DNA of 64,000 bases from Rhodococcus pyridinivorans (GTDB lineage: Bacteria > Actinomycetota > Actinomycetes > Mycobacteriales > Mycobacteriaceae): positions 1,116,001 through 1,180,000 of the forward strand of contig NZ_FNRX01000002.1 of assembly GCF_900105195.1 (NCBI RefSeq), given 5' to 3'. Position numbers and translations under genes: made by a program. How positions within the stretch are numbered: the first letter of the stretch is position 1; every line of letters begins with the position of its first letter. A model generated the notes under the pieces. It did not search any database, had not been told where the DNA came from, and saw nothing but the letters and a program-made list of their open reading frames with translations. Positions 1 through 8,184 of this stretch are shown here, in pieces.

Positions 1-398
1 ACGGTTCGCGTGATCTGCGGTGAGAGCACGGACTCCCCGGAGTGCACCGCCCGGATCGCGTCGAGCATGGCATCCGCGGAGGCGGTCTTGAGGAGGTATC
101 CGGCCGCTCCGGCCCGAAGACTCTCGAAGACGTACTCGTCGATCTCGAAACTCGTCAGCACCAGCACCTGGGCACTCGTCTCCTCGGTGATGGTGCGGGT
201 CGCGGCGATCCCGTCGACGTGCGGCATGCGGATGTCCATGAGGACGACATCCGGGGCGAGGGCGCGCGTCTGCGACACCGCGACGGCACCGTCGGCGGCT
301 TCGCCCACCACCTCGATGTCCTCGCTCGTGTGGAGCAGGAGCCGCAGGCCCGCGCGGATGGCGCTGTGGTCGTCGGCGAGCAACACCCTGATCGTCAC
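1..398 (-). CDS. NarL/FixJ-type response regulator, C-terminus cut by window edge
   Basis: The reverse strand encodes the receiver domain of a response regulator, reading from a GTG at 398 that overlaps the stop of the upstream histidine kinase (GTGA overlap). Visible motifs are LLADDHSAIR near the start, the phospho-acceptor region VVLMDIRMP, a switch Thr in VLVLTSF and the Lys of GYLLKTASAD. The DNA-binding HTH half lies outside the window, so the LuxR-type assignment rests on the receiver type and on its pairing with a HisKA_3 kinase. It should be phosphorylated by that kinase and act as a cytoplasmic transcription factor. Confidence 0.9.
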   Translation of the reverse strand, partial: MTIRVLLADDHSAIRAGLRLLLHTSEDIEVVGEAADGAVAVSQTRALAPDVVLMDIRMPHVDGIAATRTITEETSAQVLVLTSFEIDEYVFESLRAGAAGYLLKTASADAMLDAIRAVHSGESVLSPQITRT

Positions 399-1597
399 GT
401 CGTACTCCTGTTCGCGATCGGCAGTTGCACGTATGTCCTCCATTCGTTCCCGTCGCGACCGGAGCGGGCGTGCCCGCCCACCGCGGCGGCGCGTTCGGCG
501 ATGTTGCGCAGGCCGTGCCCGGCGCCGCGGGCCGGTGACGGGTCCGGGGTGTCCGGGTCGCCGATCGGGTTCACCACCTCGATCCCGAGGCGGCCGTCGG
601 CGTCGTCGAAACGAAGGGTCACCGGCCGTCCGGGTGCATGCTTGACCGCGTTCGTCAGGGTCTCCTGGACGATGCGGTAGGCCGTGAGATCGACCTCCGC
701 GTCGAGGTCTGCGGGTGGACGACCGTCGATCCGGACGGAGGTGCCGGCGGCGCGTGCGGAGGCGGTGAGCGGTTCGAGGTCGGCGAGGCGACCCGCGGTG
801 GTGATCTCGTCGGTGTCGTCGCTGCGCAGCAGACGCACCATCGACTGCATCTCCTGCAGGGCGGCCACGCTGCCGGAGCGCACGGACTCGAGCACGGTCA
901 GCGCTCGGTCGGGATCGGAATCGCGGAGGCGGAGCGCGGCCTCGCTCTGGATCGCGATCGACGACAGGTGCCCAGCCACGACATCGTGCAGGTCGCGGGC
1001 CAGACGCTGCCGCTCGGTGGTGATGGCGGCGCGACGGTCCAGTTCCGCGACCCGCGAGAGAGCCTCGGCGCGTGCCCGTTCGATCTCGGCGGCGTCCCGA
1101 TGTGTGCGGACGGATCGGGCCCACCAGATCGGGACGACGATCACGAGCGCGGCGATCGACACGGCCCATACGGCGATGCGCAGTTCTCCGAAGTACACAC
1201 CGAGCGCGACGGCGCCGACGACGATCGGGACCAACGGGGCGCGTTCGAGGAAGCGGCTGGTGCGCGCCGAGCCGAAGAGCGTTGCGGCGTACAGCAGGTC
1301 GCCGTATGCGATCCAGACCGGCAGCGAAGGGCCGACGACGAGGTCGACCAGTACCGGAACCGTGCCCAGCAGGAGTGCGAGAAGCGGTCGCGTGCGGCGC
1401 ATCGTCATCGGTGCACACACGCACGCGAGCAGAACCAGCCACACCCACAGCGGCTGCGGCGGCCGGTCCTCGACGAGCACACCGAGATCCAGGGCGTACA
1501 ACAGCGAGCCACCCGCGAAGTACGCGAGGGCGACGAGCAGGGAGTTGTAGCGCGGGTTCACGAATCCCACTCGAATCTCGGATTCACGGTTGTCCAC
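395..1597 (-). CDS. Two-component sensor histidine kinase, HisKA_3 family
   Basis: This 400-residue membrane kinase has about four to six hydrophobic segments within residues 17-160, a short coiled linker (about 165-195), the dimerisation/phospho-acceptor helix QRLARDLHDVVAG with His204, and a GHKL ATPase domain (N-box ETLTNAVKHAPG, C-terminal GHGLRNIAERAAAVGG). This is the usual build of actinobacterial NarL-type sensors. It is translationally coupled to the response regulator downstream, so the two form a pair. The N-terminal membrane sensor is not one I recognise and the stimulus is unknown. Confidence 0.9.
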   Translation of the reverse strand: MDNRESEIRVGFVNPRYNSLLVALAYFAGGSLLYALDLGVLVEDRPPQPLWVWLVLLACVCAPMTMRRTRPLLALLLGTVPVLVDLVVGPSLPVWIAYGDLLYAATLFGSARTSRFLERAPLVPIVVGAVALGVYFGELRIAVWAVSIAALVIVVPIWWARSVRTHRDAAEIERARAEALSRVAELDRRAAITTERQRLARDLHDVVAGHLSSIAIQSEAALRLRDSDPDRALTVLESVRSGSVAALQEMQSMVRLLRSDDTDEITTAGRLADLEPLTASARAAGTSVRIDGRPPADLDAEVDLTAYRIVQETLTNAVKHAPGRPVTLRFDDADGRLGIEVVNPIGDPDTPDPSPARGAGHGLRNIAERAAAVGGHARSGRDGNEWRTYVQLPIANRSTT

Positions 1598-1713
1598 GGC
1601 AACGATTCGACCACAACCGGGGGAGGATCAGGGTCGGCGTCACCCGAAGTGATGAGGCATTTGCCGCCCATCGGGCGACGCGCGCGGGGGGATGTGCGCG
1701 CGATTCTGAGGTC

Positions 1714-2247
1714 ATGTTCAGCCACATCGCCGCTTTCATCGTCGGGTGCGAGATCGCGTTCTGGGTCGTGCTCGCGGCCGGCCTCGTGTGCCGGTATCTG
1801 CTCCGGCTCCGGAGGACGGGCACGGTGCTGCTCGCCCTGATCCCGCTGATCGACGTCGTTCTGCTCGCGGCCGTCGCGGTGGATCTGCACAACGGGGCGG
1901 AGGTCGGCTGGGTCCACCGCGCCGCGGGTATCTATCTCGGTGCGAGTGTCGCCTTCGGGCCGAGCGTCGTCCGGTGGGCCGACCGGCGGTTCGCCTATCA
2001 CCTCGCGGGTGGTCCGAAACCGGAACGCGCTCCGAAGGAGGGCCCGGAGGCCTTCCGCAAGGAATGTGTGGACTTCGGGCGATGGCTGCTCGCGGCCGGG
2101 ATCAGTGCGGCAGCCGTGCTCGGGCTCGGGTCGACCGTCGCGAACGGCGAACAGGCCTCGGCGCTGTACGGAATCTTCCCCACCCTCGCCACGATCACGG
2201 TGATCTGGCTGATCACGGGCCCGGTCTGGGTGCTCGGCAAGCAGTGA
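1714..2247 (+). CDS. Small membrane protein of unknown function
   Basis: I do not recognise a named family. The 177-residue protein has hydrophobic stretches at about residues 5-30, 38-57, 68-85, 125-142 and 155-172, so four or five membrane helices, with a charged loop (about 92-118) containing KPERAPKEGPEAFRKE. The ATG at 1714 is chosen because the product begins directly with a membrane helix; the reading frame stays open further upstream but there it lies opposite the divergent kinase gene. It is transcribed away from the two-component genes and may or may not belong to their regulon. Confidence 0.7.
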   Translation: MFSHIAAFIVGCEIAFWVVLAAGLVCRYLLRLRRTGTVLLALIPLIDVVLLAAVAVDLHNGAEVGWVHRAAGIYLGASVAFGPSVVRWADRRFAYHLAGGPKPERAPKEGPEAFRKECVDFGRWLLAAGISAAAVLGLGSTVANGEQASALYGIFPTLATITVIWLITGPVWVLGKQ

Positions 2248-2365
2248 CGACCACACCGCGCCGAGAAATCTCGGGGTGCGCGATGAGTTCTCACGGGGCG
2301 GCCGGTCTGTATCGGTGACACCCGCACCGCGTCCCGCACAGGACGGGCCGACCACAGGAGAAACC

Positions 2366-2824
2366 ATGTCGCGCATGCTGTTCGTCAATCTCGCCGTCGA
2401 GAACATCACCGCCACCCGCGCATTCTTCGACACGCTCGGATTCACGTTCGACGAGTCGTTCTGCGACGAGAACGCCGCCTGCCTGAAGATCAACGACCAG
2501 ACCTACGTGATGCTGCTCGAGAAGCAGATGTTCCGGATGTTCACCAACGACGACATCTGCGACACCACGAAGGCCCGTGAGGTGCTGATGTGCGTGTCGG
2601 CCGACAGTCGCGACGGTGTCGACGCGCTCGTCGACGGCGCGATCGCGGCCGGTGGCAGCGAATGGGTGACGACCGGCGCGCAGAAGGCGCAGGAGGAGAT
2701 GGGGGACTACGCGTACCAGCGGGCGTTCCGCGACCTCGACAACCACGTCTGGGAGGTCATGTGGATGGACATGGCCGCCGCTCAGCAGGCCGATGCTACG
2801 GAAGCTGCGCCTGCCGAGGCGTGA
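2366..2824 (+). CDS. VOC/glyoxalase-fold protein
   Basis: This 152-residue protein has the beta-alpha-beta-beta-beta pattern of vicinal-oxygen-chelate proteins: MLFVNLAVENITATRAFFDTLGF at the start and AYQRAFRDLDNHVWEVMWMD at the end. The ATG follows a good ribosome-binding site (CAGGAG). It resembles the PhnB/extradiol-like 'lactoylglutathione lyase family' proteins that often sit beside ECF sigma factors. It converges on the SigG-like sigma gene with only 9 bp between stop codons. Substrate unknown; it could be a small-molecule sensor or detoxification enzyme working with the sigma factor, which is inference from position. Confidence 0.8.
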   Translation: MSRMLFVNLAVENITATRAFFDTLGFTFDESFCDENAACLKINDQTYVMLLEKQMFRMFTNDDICDTTKAREVLMCVSADSRDGVDALVDGAIAAGGSEWVTTGAQKAQEEMGDYAYQRAFRDLDNHVWEVMWMDMAAAQQADATEAAPAEA

Positions 2825-2833
2825 CCTTCGACG

Positions 2834-3853
2834 TCAGCGGGCTGCCGGGTCCTCCGGCAGCCCGAACCTGGCGAACAACCCGGCGGTGTCGTCGGAGAAG
2901 AAGACGGTGGCGTGCGCGACCCTACCGTCGACGATGTCGAGCACCTGCAGTTGGAAAGGGTGGTGGCGGTCGTCCTCCCCTCGCATGTACAGCCCGAATG
3001 CCGGCTGGCCGTTGGCCACGGTGGGAAGCAGCACCTGGTCGCCGGGGCCCTTCGCGGGGCACTGGTGCTTGATGAGGGTGACGATCGCGTCGGGGCCCTG
3101 GTACCAGCCCTCGAAGGGCGGCATCTCCCAGACGGCGTCCTGGGTGAGCATCTCGACGAGCGAATCGATGTCGTACTTCTCGAAGCCGTCGACCCAGCGC
3201 TGCAGCAACGCCTTGGTCTCGGCGCTGTCGGGTTCGGCGAGGTCGTCGTCGCGGACCTGGGCGTCCTTCAGCTGCGCACGTGCCCGTTGCAGAAGGCTGT
3301 TGACCGCCGCCGTCGACGTGTCGAGCGCGGCTGCGACCTCGGTGGCGCGCCACTGCAGGACCTCGCGGAGCAGCAGGACCGCGCGCTGACGAGCGGAGAG
3401 ATGCTGCAGGGCCGCGACGAAGGCGAGGCGGACGGAATCGCGGGAGGCAGCGATGGTGGCGGGATCCGACGGATCGTCGGTGGCGTACCCCACGGGGAAC
3501 GGCTCGAGCCACGGCACCTCGGGGCGGGTGACCAGATCGTCGGTGGGATCGGAGCTGGGCGCGCCGAGCCCGGTGGGCAACGGCCGGCGACTGCGGCCTT
3601 CGAGCGCCGTCAGGCACACGTTGGTGGCGATCCGGTGCAGCCACGTGCGCAGTGAGGAGCGGCCGCCGAAGTTCTCGTAACCGCGCCAGGCGCGCAGGTA
3701 GGTCTCCTGGACCAGGTCTTCCGCATCGTGCAGCGACCCGCTCATGCGATAACAGTGGGCGAGCAATTCGCGACGGAACGGCTCGGCGAGTTCCATGAAA
3801 TCGGTCGACGTCGATGTCGAACCGGCAGATTCTTCGAGCAGTTGTTCGGTCAT
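2834..3853 (-). CDS. sigG: ECF RNA polymerase sigma factor, SigG-like, with SnoaL-like C-terminal domain
   Basis: The 339-residue protein carries sigma region 2 (FRRELLAHCYRMSGSLHDAEDLVQETYLRAW, about residues 26-57), region 4 (LSARQRAVLLLREVLQW to AAVNSLLQRARAQL, about 170-212) and a C-terminal SnoaL/NTF2-like domain (about 225-330, with WEMPPFEGWYQG and HQCPAKGPGDQ). This layout and wording closely match mycobacterial SigG. Sigma factors of this type have the fused SnoaL domain in place of a classical anti-sigma factor. Starts at ATG 3853. The adjacent glyoxalase-fold gene is a likely functional companion. Target promoters unknown. Confidence 0.85.
   Translation of the reverse strand: MTEQLLEESAGSTSTSTDFMELAEPFRRELLAHCYRMSGSLHDAEDLVQETYLRAWRGYENFGGRSSLRTWLHRIATNVCLTALEGRSRRPLPTGLGAPSSDPTDDLVTRPEVPWLEPFPVGYATDDPSDPATIAASRDSVRLAFVAALQHLSARQRAVLLLREVLQWRATEVAAALDTSTAAVNSLLQRARAQLKDAQVRDDDLAEPDSAETKALLQRWVDGFEKYDIDSLVEMLTQDAVWEMPPFEGWYQGPDAIVTLIKHQCPAKGPGDQVLLPTVANGQPAFGLYMRGEDDRHHPFQLQVLDIVDGRVAHATVFFSDDTAGLFARFGLPEDPAAR
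2838..2864 (+). terminator. Hairpin after the VOC gene, embedded in sigma-factor 3' coding sequence
   Basis: A perfect 11-bp stem (CGGGCTGCCGG at 2838-2848, complement at 2854-2864) with a 5-nt loop lies 13 bp past the VOC stop. It sits inside the last codons of the convergent sigma-factor gene. There is no T-tract, which is usual for actinobacterial terminators. Confidence 0.55.
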
Positions 3854-3991
3854 GAGCGCGATACCCCCGGCTGGTCGGACCCGAATCCGCTACCCGTCAG
3901 AGAGTAGTCGGGGGCACCGACAGAAGACAGATGATCGCCGGGTCTCGATCGGGGGGCCGGATACAGGTACCGTGCACGAAGTCGCGCCGAG

Positions 3992-5476
3992 GTGAGCGCG
4001 TGGTGGACGGAGTGGGGACAGGTCGTGCACGAGTACACGCTGCGCGAAGGCGTATCCGGAGCGCGGGGTCACAGCAGGCCCGAGCGCAACGGGCCCGTCG
4101 GCCCCTTCGCCGACGTCCTTCCACCCGGGGCACTGGACGTCGAGCGGCCTCCGCTCGACCGGTTCGGGCCGGCCGAGCTCGGACGGGCCGTGGTCGTCGC
4201 CGCCGTCCTGATCGCCTTCGTGGTGTGGGCGGTGTTGCGGTGGACCGTCCGGCCCCGGCAGCACAACGTCGTCGAAGCGGCCGCGCACGGCACCGTCGAC
4301 GCCTTCGAACATCTCGGGCCGACCTTCGTGAAGCTGGGCCAGCTCATCGCGTCGTCACCCGGACTGTTCCCCGCGGCCCTCGCCGACGCGTGCCTGCGCA
4401 TGCTCGACGACGTGCCGACCTTCCCTTCCGAGCAGGCCCGCGCGGTGATCGAGGAGGATCTCGGACACCGCATCGACGAGATGTTCGAGTCGTTCGACGA
4501 TGTGCCGCTCGCCGCGGCGTCCGTGGCCCAGGTGCACGGGTGCGTGCTGCGCGACGGCCGACGGGCCGTGGTGAAGGTGCAGCGACCGGGGATCGCGCAC
4601 CGCATGCTCGTCGATCTGCGCGCCGCCTACATGGGCGCGAAGCTGCTGCAGCTCTTCGAGTTCTTCCGTATCGCGAACACTCCGGGGATCATCCGCGATC
4701 TCTACAACGCAACGATGACCGAGCTCAACGCGGCGGTCGAAGCGGATCGTCAGGATCGTTTCCGCCGCAACATCTCCGCGTTCGGCGACAACGCCTACGT
4801 CACGGTGCCCGAGGTGTACTGGCAGTGGTGCGGTCCGCGGGTGATCTGCATGGAGCGCCTGCAGGGCAAGCCCGTCGACCGGGTGGTGCCGGGCCAGGAC
4901 GATCTCGACACCTCCCTGCTCGTGCGCCGCGGAGTGAAGGTGTGGATGGAGGCGGTGCTCTGTCACGGCCCGTTCCACGGCGACGTGCACGCGGGCAATC
5001 TCTGGCTGCTCGACGACGGACGTGTCGCGCTGCTCGACTTCGGCATCGTCGGCGAACTGCCCGAGAAGTGGCGCGCGCTGCTGCGGGCGTTGTTCCGCGC
5101 GGCCCTGCTCGACGGGGACTTCACGGCGGTCGCGCAGAGTGTGCGGGCGCTCGGTGTCGCCGCCGACCTCGACGTCGACGACGCGGCGGTCGGCCGGCAG
5201 GTTGCCGAGATCTTCGGTCCGCTGCTCGGTCAGGACGTGGGGGAGTTGCGGCTCAGCGAACTGATCGGTGCGCTCGTCTCGCTCGGCCGCAAGTGGAACA
5301 CGTCGACGCCCGAGGAACTCGTGTTGTTCGGGAAGCAGCTCGGATATTTCGAGCGCTACGCGACCGCGCTGGCGCCGGGCTGGGTGCTCGGCCGCGATCC
5401 CTTCGTCTTCCGGAACATCTTCCCGGACGAGGTAGCCATAAGAATCGCCGAATCGAACGTGAGCCTGCCCGACTGA
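3992..5476 (+). CDS. ABC1/UbiB-family atypical kinase
   Basis: The 494-residue protein has one N-terminal membrane segment (about residues 66-84) and the UbiB/ADCK hallmarks: the KxGQ helix in FVKLGQLIASSPGLFP, an Ala-rich nucleotide loop AAASVAQVHG instead of a Gly-rich loop, the invariant Lys in AVVKVQRPG, the catalytic-loop HGDVHAGN and the metal-binding DFG. Family members are ATPases tied to isoprenoid-quinone or lipid handling at the membrane; an actinomycete would use menaquinone rather than ubiquinone. The GTG at 3992 is the first in-frame start; the GTG at 4025 is possible. It stands alone, so the substrate cannot be inferred. Confidence 0.88.
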   Translation: MSAWWTEWGQVVHEYTLREGVSGARGHSRPERNGPVGPFADVLPPGALDVERPPLDRFGPAELGRAVVVAAVLIAFVVWAVLRWTVRPRQHNVVEAAAHGTVDAFEHLGPTFVKLGQLIASSPGLFPAALADACLRMLDDVPTFPSEQARAVIEEDLGHRIDEMFESFDDVPLAAASVAQVHGCVLRDGRRAVVKVQRPGIAHRMLVDLRAAYMGAKLLQLFEFFRIANTPGIIRDLYNATMTELNAAVEADRQDRFRRNISAFGDNAYVTVPEVYWQWCGPRVICMERLQGKPVDRVVPGQDDLDTSLLVRRGVKVWMEAVLCHGPFHGDVHAGNLWLLDDGRVALLDFGIVGELPEKWRALLRALFRAALLDGDFTAVAQSVRALGVAADLDVDDAAVGRQVAEIFGPLLGQDVGELRLSELIGALVSLGRKWNTSTPEELVLFGKQLGYFERYATALAPGWVLGRDPFVFRNIFPDEVAIRIAESNVSLPD

Positions 5477-5495
5477 GCCACGAGCCCGTTCGGTC

Positions 5496-5536
5496 TTTAC
5501 AGGATCCGACCGGCCCCGTAATTTGAACGATCGTTC
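5496..5536 (+). promoter_or_regulatory. Promoter with palindromic operator upstream of the beta-oxidation operon
   Basis: A -35-like TTTACA (5496-5501) and, 17 bp on, a weak -10-like TAATTT (5519-5524) are followed directly by the perfect 12-bp palindrome GAACGATCGTTC (5525-5536). The palindrome lies where a repressor would block initiation. The TetR encoded at 8181 in the same operon is the obvious candidate ligand-sensing repressor; that link is inference. Confidence 0.55.
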
Positions 5537-5589
5537 GACCAAATTATGGTGCGAGCCACACACTGGCTACCGGAAGGACCGCGACCGCA

Positions 5590-6399
5590 ATGGCAACTTC
5601 GCAGGACGTCGTACTGAGCACGCGCGACGGAAACGTCGTGACCTGGACGATCAACCTTCCGGAGGCGCGCAACCCGATCTCGGGTGACGACGTCATCGAT
5701 CGCCTCGTCGAGCTCGCCGAGGAGGCAAACCGCGACATCGACACCCGCGTCGTCATTCTCACCGGCGCCGGATCGGCCTTCTCCGCCGGCGGCAACGTCA
5801 AGGACATGGACGAACGTCGCGGCATGTTCGGCGGCAGCCCCCACGCCCTGCGCGAGGGCTACCGTTACGGCATCCAGCGCCTGCCCCGCGCCATCTACCA
5901 CTGCGAGGTCCCGATCATCGCCGCGGTCAACGGACCGGCCGTAGGCGCCGGCTGCGACCTCGCGATGATGTGCGACATGCGGATCGCCTCGTCGAAGGCG
6001 TTCTTCGCGGAGAGCTTCGTCAAGCTCGGCATCATCCCCGGCGACGGCGGCGCCTGGCTGCTTCCGCGCGCGGTCGGTGCGGCGCGCGCCGCCGAGATGG
6101 CCTTCACCGGCGACCGCGTCGACGCCGCGACGGCATTCGACTGGGGCATGGTCTCGCAGGTCGTCGAACCCGAGCAGCTCCTCGACGCCGCGAATGCGCT
6201 CGCCGCCCGCGTCGCCGTCAACCCCCCGAGCGCACTGCGCATGACGAAGAAGTTGCTGCGCGAAGGTCAGCGCGTCGATCTCGACACGCTCCTCGAACTG
6301 TCGGCCTCCTTCCAGGCGCTCTCGCACCACACCGAGGACCACCGCGAAGCCCTCTCGGCGTTCCTCGAACGACGCACCGGCGACTTCACCGGCAACTGA
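5590..6399 (+). CDS. Enoyl-CoA hydratase/isomerase (crotonase family)
   Basis: A 269-residue crotonase: the oxyanion-hole motif GAGSAFSAGGNVKDM (about residues 57-71), the second hole segment AVNGPAVGAGCDLAMMCD (about 117-134) and the active-site stretch FAESFVKLGIIPGDGG with an acidic residue. It would hydrate 2-enoyl-CoA (or isomerise it) in beta-oxidation, in the cytoplasm. The ATG at 5590 is preceded by GGAAGGA about 11 nt upstream. It is the first gene of a cluster with acyl-CoA dehydrogenases, so it acts on the product of one of them; the chain or branch specificity is not readable. Confidence 0.9.
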   Translation: MATSQDVVLSTRDGNVVTWTINLPEARNPISGDDVIDRLVELAEEANRDIDTRVVILTGAGSAFSAGGNVKDMDERRGMFGGSPHALREGYRYGIQRLPRAIYHCEVPIIAAVNGPAVGAGCDLAMMCDMRIASSKAFFAESFVKLGIIPGDGGAWLLPRAVGAARAAEMAFTGDRVDAATAFDWGMVSQVVEPEQLLDAANALAARVAVNPPSALRMTKKLLREGQRVDLDTLLELSASFQALSHHTEDHREALSAFLERRTGDFTGN

Positions 6400-6439
6400 C
6401 CTTCCCCTCTCCTTGCCCCCACACCCCGGAGGACAAGCC

Positions 6440-7597
6440 ATGCAGCGGACGATCTTCACCGAAGAACACGAGCAGTTCCGGAAGATGGTGCGCGACTTCA
6501 TCGAACGTGAGGTCGCGCCGCATCGCGAGGAATGGGACGAGATGGGTCGCCCGCCCCGCGAATTCTTCCGCCGGCTGGGCGAACTCGGCATCCTGGGGAT
6601 CCAGGTCCCCGAGGAGTTCGGCGGAGGGGGCGAGTCCGGCTTCAAGTTCAACACGATCGTCTTCGAAGAGGTTGCGCGCGCCGGAGTCTCGTTCGGCTCC
6701 TACACCGTGCACGCCTGCCTGATCCTGCCCTACCTGCTCGAGTACGCGACCGAGGAGCAGAAGCAACGCTGGCTGCCCGGCTTCGCCGACGGCTCGATCA
6801 TGACCGCGATCGCGATGACCGAGCCCGGCACCGGCTCCGACCTCGCCAACATCGCGACCTCGGCGAAGCTGTCCGAGGACGGCAAGCACTACATCATCAA
6901 CGGCGCGAAGACCTTCATCACCGGCGGCGTCACCGCCGACCTCATCCTCACGGTCTGCCGTACGCGTCCGTTCGATCCTGAGAACCGCCGCGGCGGCCTG
7001 TCGATCATCGCGGTGCCCACCGACACCGAGGGCTTCGCGGTAGGCCGCAAGCTCGACAAGATCGGCCTGCACCAGCAGGACACCGCCGAGCTCTCGTACA
7101 CCGACGTGAAGGTGCCGGTCGAGAACCTCCTCGGTGAGGAAGGCGCGGGCTTCGGCTACCTCACCCACAACCTGCCGCAGGAGCGTCTGAGCATCGCTCT
7201 GAACCAGGTCGGCTTCGCCGAGGCCGCCATCGCCCACGCGATCGCATACACCAAGGAACGCAAGGTCTTCGGCAAGCCCGTCGCCTCGTTCCAGAACACC
7301 AAGTTCGTGCTCGCCGAGTGCTCGGCCGAGACCCAGGCCGCGCGTGTCTACGTCGACCACTGCCTCGAACTGCTCGACCGCAAGGAACTGACGGTCGCCG
7401 ATGCGGCCCGCGCGAAGCTGTTCTGCACCGAGGTCTCCGGTCGCGTCATCGACAAGTGCCTGCAACTGCACGGCGGCTACGGCTACATCACCGAGTATCC
7501 GATCGCCCGGCTGTACGCCGACACCCGCGTGACCCGGATCTACGGTGGCACCAGCGAGGTCATGAAGACGATCATCTCCAAGGATCTGGGGCTGTAG
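6440..7597 (+). CDS. Acyl-CoA dehydrogenase
   Basis: A 385-residue acyl-CoA dehydrogenase with the FAD/substrate motif AMTEPGTGSDLANI, the middle-domain FITGGVTADLI segment, and the C-terminal YGGTSEVMKTI containing the expected catalytic Glu. Strong ribosome-binding site CCGGAGG before ATG 6440. It introduces the 2,3 double bond into an acyl-CoA and passes electrons to ETF. It lies 40 bp behind the enoyl-CoA hydratase and 2 bp ahead of the synthetase remnant, so it belongs to one transcript. FadE-type; the substrate is unknown. Confidence 0.92.
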   Translation: MQRTIFTEEHEQFRKMVRDFIEREVAPHREEWDEMGRPPREFFRRLGELGILGIQVPEEFGGGGESGFKFNTIVFEEVARAGVSFGSYTVHACLILPYLLEYATEEQKQRWLPGFADGSIMTAIAMTEPGTGSDLANIATSAKLSEDGKHYIINGAKTFITGGVTADLILTVCRTRPFDPENRRGGLSIIAVPTDTEGFAVGRKLDKIGLHQQDTAELSYTDVKVPVENLLGEEGAGFGYLTHNLPQERLSIALNQVGFAEAAIAHAIAYTKERKVFGKPVASFQNTKFVLAECSAETQAARVYVDHCLELLDRKELTVADAARAKLFCTEVSGRVIDKCLQLHGGYGYITEYPIARLYADTRVTRIYGGTSEVMKTIISKDLGL

Positions 7598-7599
7598 GC

Positions 7600-8184
7600 A
7601 TGTACCCGGGCCGTTACGCCGCCGTCGCCCCGGATCGGCCCGCCGTGCACGAGGCCGCGACCGGCCGGACGCTCACCTATCGGGAGCTCGAGGGCGCGTC
7701 CGTCCGGTTCGCACACTGGCTGCGCGCACACGACGTCGGGAAGGGCGACCACATCGCGGTCGTCACCGTCAACGACGCCACTGCGTTCGAACTATACTGG
7801 GGGGCAGTTCGTTCGGGCGTCTACGTCACCTTCGTCAACACGCATCTCGCTCCCGTCGAGGCGGCCTACCTCGTCGACGACTGCGACGCGAAGGTGCTCG
7901 TCGTCTCGGCGCCGCTCGCCGACCTCGCCGAGGCGATCGTGCCGCTCACCCCGAAGGTGACGCACCGTGTCGCCTTCGACGAGAACACCGTCTACCTGTC
8001 GCCGGCACCGATCTACCACGCCGCGCCCTTGCGGTACGGCGTGTCGACGCAGGCGCTCGGTGGCACGGTCGTGCTCATGGAGCGGTTCGTCGACGAACTG
8101 CCGCGCACGCCGACGGGCAAGATGGTCAAGGGCAGGCTCGGCGAGCTGATCGCGCAGTACGCCGATACCGGAGCGTTGTCGTGA
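7600..8184 (+). CDS. Internally deleted AMP-dependent acyl-CoA synthetase remnant
   Basis: The 194-residue product starts like a FadD-type synthetase (YPGRYAAVAPDRPAVHEAATG, TYRELE) and runs normally to about residue 125 (VTHRVAFD). It then jumps to the mid-domain segment ENTVYLSPAPIYHAAPL (about 128-144) and after ERF jumps again to the extreme C-terminus VDELPRTPTGKMVKG. The AMP/ATP-binding P-loop and most of the adenylation core are absent; intact relatives are about 500 residues. The frame is still open and the next gene overlaps its stop (GTGA). The sequence TCGACGA occurs at both junctions. It should not be catalytically competent; real decay or an assembly collapse are both possible. 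Confidence 0.75.
   Translation: MYPGRYAAVAPDRPAVHEAATGRTLTYRELEGASVRFAHWLRAHDVGKGDHIAVVTVNDATAFELYWGAVRSGVYVTFVNTHLAPVEAAYLVDDCDAKVLVVSAPLADLAEAIVPLTPKVTHRVAFDENTVYLSPAPIYHAAPLRYGVSTQALGGTVVLMERFVDELPRTPTGKMVKGRLGELIAQYADTGALS

Noticed and set aside
4355..5563. Long open frame antisense to the ABC1 kinase gene
   Set aside because: It mirrors a clearly conserved kinase on the plus strand; its product is low-complexity His/Glu/Arg-rich, the usual by-product of GC-rich codon bias.
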